From: Thermoplasmata archaeon
GTDB taxonomy: Archaea > Thermoplasmatota > E2 > DHVEG-1
Reading direction: 5' to 3'
DNA: 37,729 nt
Assembly (NCBI GenBank): GCA_003942085.1
Contig: DQIQ01000013.1
Span: 1-37,729 of the forward strand
Within the stretch, counting starts at the first letter, position 1. The number at the start of each line of letters is the position of its first letter. Made by a program: the position numbers and the translations under genes. The notes under the pieces were generated by a model. That model saw only the letters and a program-made list of their open reading frames with translations, ran no database searches and had not been told where the DNA came from. Positions 1 through 8,843 of this stretch are shown here, piece by piece.

Positions 1-2
1 TA

Positions 3-1412
3 AAGCCAAACCAAAATAAGACCTTTCCGATAGGAACCATACAAACCGTCCAACACATTTTCAATGAACTTCAACTCCCGCCACTCCTAGACCGCCTCAA
101 ACACTGCGGTCATCAACTCACCGGACTAGTGGCCGGGCTTGTCTCCTATAAAATGACCGAAAACCTGTCGGTCATCAGATGCCATCAATGGATGACCACC
201 AACCCTTTACTTCTGGAACACCTCCACCTCTCCATCTTCGGAGACGATGCACTCTACCGCTGCCTGGAAAAAATAGGGGAAAACCGACAGATCATCCTCC
301 GACATATCCTGCAGATCCTCAAAAAAGACCATGATGTCGGACTTGACATGGTCTTCATGGACTGGACCAGTTCCCACTTTGAGGCCAAGCCAACAGAGCT
401 CATCAAATACGGGTATAGCCGAGACCATCGCCCAGACCGGCCACAGATCACCATCGGTCTGGCACAGGATCAACACTCACAGCTCCCGGTTGGACTCAGT
501 ATACAACCCGGGAACATCAACGATCAACAGCATTTCAAAACCACCTACGAACAGATCAAACCAGGACTCCGAGCAGGGAGCGTCCTGGTTTTCGATGCCG
601 GTGCCACCGGCAACCCCAACCTCGATCTTCTCGTAGCAGACAAGATGAAATATCTCTCCCGCATGAAACTCAACACCAGTGACATCACACAACACCTGGA
701 CACGTTCAGCAAAGAGGAATGGACACCGATCATGACTGGAAACCAGGATGAACAGGTGTACGGGAAACAACTAGTGTTCCCCAGCAGAACCAAATACCTG
801 TATTTCTCCCAGAAACTCCACGATGATACCCTGGCGAACCGACGGAAACACCTGCAACAGGAATACGACGAGGCACTCAGCCTCTGGAAGACCATACAAG
901 AGCAGAGACGGCCGCGTCAGAAATACCGCAACAGCAACCACTTCATCCAAACACACCTCTCCTACACCTTCCCCCTCACCGGTCTCACCCGTGAGGAGGC
1001 CATAGACTGTGCGTTGCAGCTGTCCATCAACGGAAAAGAAGGATTTTTTACACTCGTTTCAAATAAAGATTTCTCACTTCACGAGGCACTCCAATACTAT
1101 CGTGAAAAAGACAGTGTGGAGAAACTATTCAACAGCATGAAAAACGAACTACATATCCGTCCGACACGCTGCTGGACACAGGAGGCGATCAACGGATCCA
1201 TCCTTATCGCGTTCCTTGCTCAGTTGGTCATCAGCATGCTACGGTACAAACATGACGAGTTGCGTCATGTTTCCACGAAATTCATCATCCAAAGCCTCGG
1301 TAATTTCGCAGTTACCATCATTATTGAAAAAAACGGGGTGAAAAAACGTGTTTTTTCCAATTTCGATTCGATCAATACCCTGATTTTTTGTGGAAACACA
1401 CCAGGATCATAG
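3..1412 (+). mobile_element. IS1634/IS4-type DDE transposase, 5'-truncated by window edge (ORF track starts at internal GTG 129, but the frame is open back to base 3)
   Basis: Motifs MVFMDWTSSHFE, YGYSRDHRPDRPQ, SVLVFDAGAT and YREKDSVEKLFNSMKNEL (D, D and YREK-like E region typical of IS1634/IS4 transposases); in-frame codons 3-128 without stop (KPNQNKTFPIGTIQTVQHIFNELQLPPLLDRLKHCGHQLTGL). Confidence 0.92.
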
Positions 1413-1442
1413 GTTTTTCAGCATTTTTTGCTGCTGAAAACC
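1412..1442 (+). terminator. Hairpin directly after transposase stop (TTTTCAGCA-8nt-TGCTGAAAA)
   Basis: 9-bp perfect inverted repeat 1415-1423/1432-1440, flanked by GG/CC that can extend it with a one-base bulge. Confidence 0.5.
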
Positions 1443-1624
1443 AGAAAATAATGTGAAGTGCGAAATGTGTTCTAATCAAGAAAAGAACGATCACCTGCGA
1501 AAGTCAGGTACCTAACTTACCGTTAGTGTGAATGAGAGTTGCATAATCATCTGTTTTTGCTTCGTTTTGGATATAAATATAAATACATGATATACTTTAT
1601 CATTCTGTAAGGAGGAAATAAATC

Positions 1625-2062
1625 ATGAAGAAAATTATTCCACTACTGATTGTAGGAATGTTAGTCCTGACTGGACTTGGGGCAGCAGCAATACCTATTG
1701 AAAAAAGTACAATATCTCAGCCAGAACTGCTTATAAAAGTTAGGGGTGGGTTTGGACTCCATTTAGTTATTGAAAACATTGGAGATGCACCTGCTACCGA
1801 TGCTGACTGTGTGATAGTTTGGTGTAATATATCTGATTATAGAAGTTGGGAAGGTCCGTTTCCAAGTTCAGATTCATTTCAGTTAGGTACTATTGCTCCA
1901 GGTCAATCTGTAAAAGTTTGCTTTAGACCAGTTGGATTAGTATTTAGGCTTTTTTCAGACCGTAATAACATAGAGGTTGAAGCAGGTTGTGCTGAACATT
2001 CATATTCTAGGGTTGATATAAAACACACTATTTTATTATGGAGACTAATAATATTAACATAG
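1625..2062 (+). CDS. Small secreted protein: signal peptide plus CARDB-like C-terminal module
   Basis: MKKIIPLLIVGMLVLTGLGAAA signal peptide; GGFGLHLVIENIGDAPATDADCVIVW matches the C-terminal module of the 12789-14561 protein; RBS ggagg upstream. Confidence 0.8.
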   Translation: MKKIIPLLIVGMLVLTGLGAAAIPIEKSTISQPELLIKVRGGFGLHLVIENIGDAPATDADCVIVWCNISDYRSWEGPFPSSDSFQLGTIAPGQSVKVCFRPVGLVFRLFSDRNNIEVEAGCAEHSYSRVDIKHTILLWRLIILT

Positions 2063-2221
2063 CACAATCTCAACCATTACGAACATATCAAAAAAATTGC
2101 TCATAGTTGAAAAACAAAGTTAAAACCGTGTTAATGCTTGACCTCAATTGAAGTTTCTGAGGATATGTTTTTAAAGAAGAATGCAAAATAAAAAATCAAA
2201 TGATTATTTAGAAATCAAATT

Positions 2222-2536
2222 TCAATATGATGAGGACACAAAACCAATTATTAACCAAAATCCATTTATACCAAGCCCTATACCTGACAGTAAAAATGCA
2301 TATCGTCTAAATCTATCCTCTTTTGAGATTTTTCTTGTTAATGCATACAATATCATTCCGAATAAACATAATAATACAAAAATCAAGAAGAAAACGAAAA
2401 TTGTCCAATTAAGTGGTATTTCGCCTTGTAATGTAGTATATATAATATCTGGTATTGGTACGAGGAATCCTCCAGAAAAGCCAATTATTGAAATGAAAAG
2501 AATAATCTTACTCTTAAGGGTATGTTTCTTTTCCAT
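2222..2536 (-). CDS. Small integral membrane protein (about 3 TM helices)
   Basis: MEKKHTLKSKIILFISIIGFSGG... with multiple hydrophobic stretches and positive-inside N-terminus; preferred over the antisense ORF 2181-2834. Confidence 0.7.
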   Translation of the reverse strand: MEKKHTLKSKIILFISIIGFSGGFLVPIPDIIYTTLQGEIPLNWTIFVFFLIFVLLCLFGMILYALTRKISKEDRFRRYAFLLSGIGLGINGFWLIIGFVSSSY

Positions 2537-2571
2537 TTGTTTTAATTATCTTTTTCGATTTTTTAACATTT

Positions 2572-2596
2572 TCGGGTTCAAATCCCTTCCCCTGCA
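2572..2596 (+). tRNA. tRNA 3'-end fragment only (T-arm plus acceptor strand), no body
   Basis: TCGGGTTCAAATCCCTTCCCCTGCA followed by CTTTTTTT; T-loop GGGTTCAAATCCC and acceptor-like CCCCTGCA; no GCAGGGG 5' strand or anticodon arm upstream. Confidence 0.5.
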
Positions 2597-2655
2597 CTTT
2601 TTTTATGCTGACAAAGGTTTAAATAACTCAGGGTGTTTTTATTTAATATGGAGGA

Positions 2656-5121
2656 ATGACGTTGTTTCGAAAAGGATTAGTTATTTTAACTATTCTCTTG
2701 TTCGTTGGAACCTGCATCATTCCAACGACTGCACAAAATATTTTGAAACCATGTCCAACATCAAGAGGAGATTGGTTGTATGTCGGTGGTGGTGGACCGG
2801 GGAATTACTCAAAGATTCAGGATGCAATAGATAATGCAAGTGACGGGGACACTGTTTTTGTCTATAGTGGGACCTACCCAACGTCTGGCATTTATATAGA
2901 AAAAGCGATTCAACTCATAGGAGAGAATAGAAATACAACAAACGTTGAATCATCATCAAATGTTGGGATTTACATAAAACCAAATTCACATAATGTGGCA
3001 ATAAATAATTTCACGTTTCAAAACTTTGCTGTCGAAACTCATTATAATAATAATATCAGTATCAGTGACAATATATTCTTGACCACTGTTTATTATGGGA
3101 ATCCTTCAGTTATAGACTCGTCTGGGTCGTACAATACATTCAAAGGAAACACCATCATTCTGAGACATACGACTGAAGAAGAAATTGGTCCAAATGAATG
3201 TATGGGATTGAATGAATATCATTCCACCATTGTGAATAACACCTTGGTCGGAGCAACATATACCGGATTATCCCTCGGGGGGAGACCAACTGAAAATGAG
3301 CAGTATGGCCTGAACATAATCTCCAGGAACACCTTCTCAAATAATGAAATAGGCCTTTATTTAAGCACCCTTGTAACAACCATAGGAAGGAACAATATCA
3401 CACAAAACAATTTTATCAATAATAGCGACCATGCGGGATTTACCATAAGTGTCTTAAATCCGTTTGATTTGATTCATGTGTTTTCATCCCTGCATAGGAT
3501 TCCTTTTTCACAGTGGGATGGCAACTATTGGGATGATTATACGGGTCATCTTGGTCGGAAGATTCCTGGAAAAATACAGTTCTTTTCAACAAGATTTGAA
3601 ATTCCTGTAAGGAATGTTGATCGTCATCCTGCCCCTGAGCCCATATACCTGAACAAGAAGTCAGGTTCGGCAACATCATTGGACACTATTTCTAATGTAA
3701 TGGAGAGATATAGTGATAGTACTATGACCTGGGGTGATTGGTGGCCTGATTTTCCAGGGAGATATGAATCATTCTTTGAAGTCAAAGATATTATTGATTT
3801 CGGTCAGACTGCCTGGGGGTTGACCACCGCTGATTTTAACATGGACGGTCTGATGGATTTCGCAGTCTCCTGGGCAACAAATCCTTGGACACATTCGACA
3901 ATCTCCATTTTCTATAATGATGGGGATGGTGGTTATACGCAGGATGATGTGTATACGACCACATTCTATCTGAGATATATCGAGGATTTGAGTTCAGGTG
4001 ATTATGACAATGATGGTGATATTGATCTTTTGTTTACCTACTCTGAAGCTACGGGTCCTCAGAAAACGAATGGTGTTGTGGATCTTTTATTAAACGATGG
4101 ATCAAATCATTTTGTTGATTGTGTAATGGTCACTCGGCTTCTTCCAACAGATGGTGGAGAACGACGTATTAACCCTCAGGTGAGTTCAGCGGATTTTGAT
4201 GACGATGGTGATATTGATTTCCTGGTAGGCGATAACAGTGGCCTGGTTGAGTTCTATCGGAACAACGGGTCCGGTGTCTTTACTGGTACTGGCATCTATG
4301 ATTTCGGTGAGGAGATGAGCTGGGGTCTTTCTTCCGCTGATTTCGATGGCGATGGAGATATTGATTTTATTGTGACTCAATCAAAAAATATTGATGCTGG
4401 TCGTGTTCTTTTAGTGCCTAATGATGGAACAGAGGAGTGTTTCAATCAGTCTAATTATGTTCAAATCGCAGTTCTCCCCCCAAGACTATCATTTTTTGCA
4501 GGGCCTGTTGCAGGTTTCGGATGTTTATGTACCATGGATTATGATGATGATGGACGGATGGATTTCCTTTTTTCAGGGGGTGACTCTCTATTTCTCTATA
4601 TGCAAAATGAAACCGGGGGTTTTGATTATTTTCACGTCTGCCGTCTTCCAGCGGTTAACGTTGGAAATGGTACGTTCTATGCAGATCAATTACGTGTAGG
4701 GGCCATAGCCACTGGTGATTTTAACGGAGATGGTCTGGATGATTTGGTTGTCGGTGGTGTTCAAGGAGTGGTACGGTTATTCATCAATCAAAGGATGCTT
4801 GTGGATATTATCTTCCCGGACCGAGAGGGCATAATAATTCATAACGAGTATAAAATGGATCTATTGCCGTTTTATTTTGCTTTTAAGCATGGAACTTCCT
4901 TCGCATTCGGAAGGATAACCGTTATTGCAAAAGAGCTTGAGCCGCTTCAAAAAGTTGAGTTCTACCGTGGGAACAAACTGATGTACACCGATGACGCGGC
5001 GCCCTATGAGTGGAATTGGACTGGTTTTTCTTTTGGTCGCCATATCATTAAAGCAGTGCCCTATGACCTTGATGGAAAACAAGCAGGGTATGATACTGCT
5101 GTAGTCTGGAAGTTCTTTTAA
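2656..5121 (+). CDS. Secreted NosD-type beta-helix plus FG-GAP/VCBS repeat protein with C-terminal Ig-like domain
   Basis: Signal peptide; GNYSKIQDAIDNASDGDTVFVYSGTY; NNNISISDN; NYWDDYTG; repeated DFDGDGDIDF / DFNGDGLDDL Ca-binding loops; C-terminal KVEFYRGNKLMYTDDAAPYEWNWTGFSFGRHIIKAVPYD. Confidence 0.9.
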   Translation: MTLFRKGLVILTILLFVGTCIIPTTAQNILKPCPTSRGDWLYVGGGGPGNYSKIQDAIDNASDGDTVFVYSGTYPTSGIYIEKAIQLIGENRNTTNVESSSNVGIYIKPNSHNVAINNFTFQNFAVETHYNNNISISDNIFLTTVYYGNPSVIDSSGSYNTFKGNTIILRHTTEEEIGPNECMGLNEYHSTIVNNTLVGATYTGLSLGGRPTENEQYGLNIISRNTFSNNEIGLYLSTLVTTIGRNNITQNNFINNSDHAGFTISVLNPFDLIHVFSSLHRIPFSQWDGNYWDDYTGHLGRKIPGKIQFFSTRFEIPVRNVDRHPAPEPIYLNKKSGSATSLDTISNVMERYSDSTMTWGDWWPDFPGRYESFFEVKDIIDFGQTAWGLTTADFNMDGLMDFAVSWATNPWTHSTISIFYNDGDGGYTQDDVYTTTFYLRYIEDLSSGDYDNDGDIDLLFTYSEATGPQKTNGVVDLLLNDGSNHFVDCVMVTRLLPTDGGERRINPQVSSADFDDDGDIDFLVGDNSGLVEFYRNNGSGVFTGTGIYDFGEEMSWGLSSADFDGDGDIDFIVTQSKNIDAGRVLLVPNDGTEECFNQSNYVQIAVLPPRLSFFAGPVAGFGCLCTMDYDDDGRMDFLFSGGDSLFLYMQNETGGFDYFHVCRLPAVNVGNGTFYADQLRVGAIATGDFNGDGLDDLVVGGVQGVVRLFINQRMLVDIIFPDREGIIIHNEYKMDLLPFYFAFKHGTSFAFGRITVIAKELEPLQKVEFYRGNKLMYTDDAAPYEWNWTGFSFGRHIIKAVPYDLDGKQAGYDTAVVWKFF

Positions 5122-5133
5122 TCTATCGAATGA

Positions 5134-5187
5134 ATTTATGTGCAAATTTTGATTCTGCACATAAATCCCCCCATTTGTGTGCAAAGC
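5134..5187 (+). repeat. 54-bp repeat copy 1 (ATTTATGTGCAAATTTTGATTCTGCACATAAATCCCCCCATTTGTGTGCAAAGCC)
   Basis: Aligns without gaps to the reverse complement of 20062-20115 with roughly 8 mismatches; internal perfect 11-bp inverted repeat 5134-5144/5156-5166 plus a third half-site 5173-5186. Confidence 0.85.
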
Positions 5188-5810
5188 CTTATGAAGGTAT
5201 CCTTCTTTTTTATTCATCCAGCAATACCATCAAGAGGAATACAATCTCACGATACCCTAATTGCATTCAACTTATTGCTTCCAGCTTCAATGTAATCTAT
5301 AAAAACACAATTATGAATAAATTGATCATCTCAAGTATTTCAACTTTTAACCAAATCACTCAAAACCATATCGAAGGTGGAGTTGAAATGCAAGGTGGTT
5401 GCCGCTCCAATGCCTTTAGGTACAATGATATCTCCAATGGTAATCGAGGAATCTGGCTCGATCTTCTTTGTAATTCGAATAGTTTTGTCAAAAACAATAT
5501 AACAAACAATGAGGTTGGTGTTCAGGTAATGCCCTGTCAATTGAATACTTTTAAAAGAAATAATTTCATAAATAATACTCTTCATGCATATTTTGAGGAT
5601 ACCCTATTGTCAAGTATTTTACCTGATTTCTGGTGGAGGAACTATTGGGATGATTGGGATGGAACCATCCCGAAACGTATTGAGGGAAAAATGATTATTA
5701 ATCATTTATCTTTTGATCCTGATTATCCAGTTCCTCCGACAGTTAAACCATGGACGAATTTCGATTGGTTTCCGGCAAGAGAACCCTATAACATCCCAGG
5801 GATTGTGTAG
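5188..5810 (+). pseudogene. 5'-truncated NosD-type beta-helix gene (ORF 5130-5810), lacking signal peptide and N-terminal repeats
   Basis: Homology-like sequence starts at YEGILLFYSSSNTIKRNTIS just after the 54-bp repeat and ends with the typical RNYWDDWDG..PKRIEGK..FDWFPAREPYNIPGIV tail. Confidence 0.65.
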
Positions 5811-6656
5811 ATGAAACAGGGTCTGATGAAAGAAGTGTTGGTTGTTGCTGTTATCCTTTTGTTCATCGGTGTCGCAATCGCCCCAAGCATCAACTTCAGT
5901 GTCGTCAAAGCATCCGATGACAACGACCTGGTTGAAGTCACCACACAAGCGTGCGGCATCAAAGGATTTGGGAATACCACGGTGAAACTCACCAGAGAAC
6001 AATATCAGAATCTGGAGCAGTATCTGGTTGAATTCAGGGAACGATTGAATCAGACATCAACCAGGGAGGAAGCGGTTCCTATTTTCAAGGAAGCGGTGGT
6101 GGAGTTGGATAAGTATGGGTTGTTGCCGAAGGGGATGAGTGTTGAACGGGTACAGAAGTTGGTTACGACAAATCAAGCTCATCCTGATGTTGAAAAACTG
6201 ATGAACTCCCCAAAGCTATCTCTTTCTCATTTAGAGTTTAACAATGTCTTTTGTTTGTTGTCCATGCTTTCGGTGGTACCTGGTAGTGACGTAACATTTG
6301 GGTTGCTTACTTTACCTAGTGTAATTCTTTTCATGATTTTTACCATGGGTATGTTTCATTTTAATAATCTTGAACTTGCAATGTTGGTGGCTATTCCATT
6401 ATTACTGTCAGTTATCGTAGGGATTCCTTCGTTGATTTTTAATTTGTTAAGTCCTCTTTTACTTTGGGCGGTGGTAATAATTAACTCTGGTTACCAGGGG
6501 TTGTCTTTAGGATTAAAAGGATTGCAACCAATAAATCAAAATTTTCAATTTCTAATTGGTTTTAAAGGGCTTCGGATTTGGCTCCCTATTAGCCAGTATG
6601 ATAGAATAAGTTTTTACCTTGGTCAAGCTCTTGCGACAGCATCATATGTTCCCTAA
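5811..6656 (+). CDS. Secreted/membrane hypothetical protein
   Basis: Signal-like MKEVLVVAVILLFIGVAIAPS, soluble helical region, several hydrophobic stretches; start codon directly abuts preceding TAG. Confidence 0.75.
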   Translation: MKQGLMKEVLVVAVILLFIGVAIAPSINFSVVKASDDNDLVEVTTQACGIKGFGNTTVKLTREQYQNLEQYLVEFRERLNQTSTREEAVPIFKEAVVELDKYGLLPKGMSVERVQKLVTTNQAHPDVEKLMNSPKLSLSHLEFNNVFCLLSMLSVVPGSDVTFGLLTLPSVILFMIFTMGMFHFNNLELAMLVAIPLLLSVIVGIPSLIFNLLSPLLLWAVVIINSGYQGLSLGLKGLQPINQNFQFLIGFKGLRIWLPISQYDRISFYLGQALATASYVP

Positions 6657-6761
6657 TAAGAATCGCTATAAAAAACTAGAAAGAGAACGTCTGAAATTGT
6701 AGATGTGAGACTTTACCCTCCAGATTCTTTCAGTGTATCCGGATTTTCAATTGATGTTTAG

Positions 6762-7103
6762 TTACAGTTTTTCTTTTACAATACGATAAATCCTGATGTT
6801 TTTACCCCTGTAAAACTCAAGTACGCCATATTCAACCAACCTATTTACAGCCTTGTAAAGTTGTACACGGTTCAGAGGTATTTCTTGTTGTGTGTTTTTC
6901 GTTAATTTGAGGTAATTTTTATTCGTTGTTTTCAAAAAATCACACAACACAGTAATGTGGTTCATTGAATCGCATAATCGAACTTCAAAGTGAAAAGATT
7001 TAGCGCGTGCTATCATGATTATTTTTCGTTTAAACATTGAAATAACGGGGATATAGCGATGAACGCATCCTTCTTGGTATGAAACCATTCTTTTCATTAA
7101 CAA
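6762..7103 (-). CDS. Winged-helix (HTH) transcriptional regulator, start uncertain
   Basis: NHITVLCDFLKTTNKNYLKLTKNTQQEIPLNRVQLYKAVNRLVEYGVLEFYRGKNIRIYRIV resembles a wHTH fold. Confidence 0.55.
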   Translation of the reverse strand: MLMKRMVSYQEGCVHRYIPVISMFKRKIIMIARAKSFHFEVRLCDSMNHITVLCDFLKTTNKNYLKLTKNTQQEIPLNRVQLYKAVNRLVEYGVLEFYRGKNIRIYRIVKEKL

Positions 7104-7588
7104 TCGTTTTAAATGATGTGAAACCTGACGATGAAATAATTAAAAACAAAATAGGGGATGAATTTACAGACTCAATAAAGACTATCCTTAATGATATTGC
7201 TGAGCTGATTGAATATACATCAGCATTTATTCCCCCTTTATTCTCTTAACTTACAATAAAGCCATACAAGTAAAGCCCCTATACCCTATGGGATAATTGG
7301 TAATATTGGTTAATTGGTATATACGGGGAAAAAAGTTGTAGAAATATGTTTGAATAAAATCCATCAACTATTTTTTTGTGATACCATCTAGTAACCCTTC
7401 TAGTGGAGGTTACTGAATTACTTGAATATTTTATATGAATAAAATATTAGTTAGATGAAAAAGGATGTTCCTCCGATTTTCCTTATAGTTATAGATAATA
7501 GGTGAAACTGGGAAGGCTATTCGAAACCCCCCGAAATCATTGAACATAATTTCTCCTCTAATCATCCCAGAAGTGATATCAAAATTTT

Positions 7589-7630
7589 GTTAATATTTTC
7601 GTCGATATTTTTAACGATTCTATAGAAGAA
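7589..7630 (+). repeat. Direct repeat copy 1 (GTTAATATTTTCGTCGATATTT core)
   Basis: 22 nt identical to 8463-8484 and similar for a further 20 nt. Confidence 0.75.
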
Positions 7631-7735
7631 ATTAGTTCTATATTCTCCCAGAAGCGTAATGACTTTTTCATTGGTGACAGCACATTTTTATAAACAACTT
7701 GTATTTCGTGTTTCTGAGGAGACCGGGAGACATTT

Positions 7736-8263
7736 ATGAATGAACCCAAGAAATTAAATAAAATGACAATTTCTATTTTTTTGTCGTTCATTTTGATTAT
7801 TCTCATATTTGTTCTCACATTTCAAAACGATGACCTCCTCGTATACGGCCATGTATTCGCTGGCGCGGTCACCTTAGCCTTTGCCTTAATTGGCGTCATT
7901 ATTGGTGCGATGATAACAGGGCGGATAAAGAAAAATACCCTTGGAAATCTTCTGAAAATACATCTTGTGGTAAACGGATATGTCAACTTTCTTATCATAG
8001 GTACGTTTCTATATGGCATCTGGGCGCGGGTAGCACACGGTGAACCTTTGTTTTTCCAAAGTGGTGATTCGCTGATGACGATGTTAAAAGGGTGGTTAGG
8101 AGTAGTTCTCATACTAGTAGCGATGATTCAAATCCTTCCTTGTATCATAGTAAAAAATAAACAACGGAAGAAACAAATTCATATGGTTTTTGGATATTTA
8201 TTATTACTTTTATTGATAGCACAGACATTACTTGGAGTGGTCGCGACATTATCTGGTGCCTAA
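7736..8263 (+). CDS. Four-TM integral membrane protein, possibly cytochrome b561/DUF420-like
   Basis: Four hydrophobic helices with His in or near TMs (VYGHVFAG, LKIHLVVNG, QIHMVFGYLL). Confidence 0.65.
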   Translation: MNEPKKLNKMTISIFLSFILIILIFVLTFQNDDLLVYGHVFAGAVTLAFALIGVIIGAMITGRIKKNTLGNLLKIHLVVNGYVNFLIIGTFLYGIWARVAHGEPLFFQSGDSLMTMLKGWLGVVLILVAMIQILPCIIVKNKQRKKQIHMVFGYLLLLLLIAQTLLGVVATLSGA

Positions 8264-8340
8264 AAACGGCAAAAAATGGGCACATCATTAGATAAACGAG
8301 GAGTAAGTAGCATCATATTTTCTTATTTTTTTCAAAAGGT

Positions 8341-8439
8341 TTACAACTTCCTTGCCAGAAATATCGTAATAGTTTCGATAGACTTGTGCATCATCAAACC
8401 TGTAGCAATTCCATCATCGACTAAGATGATTGTTTTATT
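8341..8439 (-). pseudogene. Phosphoribosyltransferase remnant (PRPP loop)
   Basis: Minus-strand translation NKTIILVDDGIATGLMMHKSIETITIFLARKL* contains the ILVDDGIATG signature; no start or N-terminal domain in frame. Confidence 0.65.
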
Positions 8440-8462
8440 AAAAAAAGATTGGGAAAAAAATC

Positions 8463-8503
8463 GTTAATATTTTCGTCGATATTTCTGACGATTTTATAAG
8501 AGA
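8463..8503 (+). repeat. Direct repeat copy 2 (GTTAATATTTTCGTCGATATTT core)
   Basis: See 7589-7630. Confidence 0.75.
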
Positions 8504-8679
8504 TTTTTAAACGCTAACCACTTTGTTAACCGCCCAGCCTCCTGTTCGATTTTTGTGAATTCAGTCAATAGTCTTAATGGTTTTGGTTCGATAGATTTTC
8601 GTTCCTGACTTTTTCTCGTCGGTTCATATTCAAAGTTGTTTAAAGGTTCTTTATGCAACTGACAGTAAGTGTCTGACAT
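8494..8679 (-). CDS. Short hypothetical protein
   Basis: 61-aa ORF with ggaaag RBS-like sequence upstream of ATG; no recognised domain. Confidence 0.35.
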   Translation of the reverse strand: MSDTYCQLHKEPLNNFEYEPTRKSQERKSIEPKPLRLLTEFTKIEQEAGRLTKWLAFKNLL

Positions 8680-8843
8680 GGAATTTCTTTCCTTCGAATC
8701 ACATTAAACCGTACTAATCCCGGCACGTCGATAGGGAGAAACCAAAGGCTATTTTTATACTCCTTGGGAGTTATACTGAGAGTATACAAACATATTTATA
8801 GAAGATGCGCCTCTTTATTATTAACAAATAAGGGGTATTAAAT

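Noticed and set aside
2181-2834. 217-aa plus-strand ORF
   Set aside because: Antisense to the better membrane-protein ORF 2222-2536 and overlaps the start of the NosD/FG-GAP gene; low-complexity, non-protein-like composition.
7079-7249. 56-aa ORF MKPFFSLTIVLNDVKPDDEIIKNKIGDEFTDSIKTILNDIAELIEYTSAFIPPLFS
   Set aside because: Protein-like but overlaps the 5' end of the opposite-strand HTH gene, with no clear RBS; kept only as a note.
8276-8467. 63-aa plus-strand ORF
   Set aside because: Opposite strand carries the PRTase signature ILVDDGIATG; the plus frame has no recognisable features.
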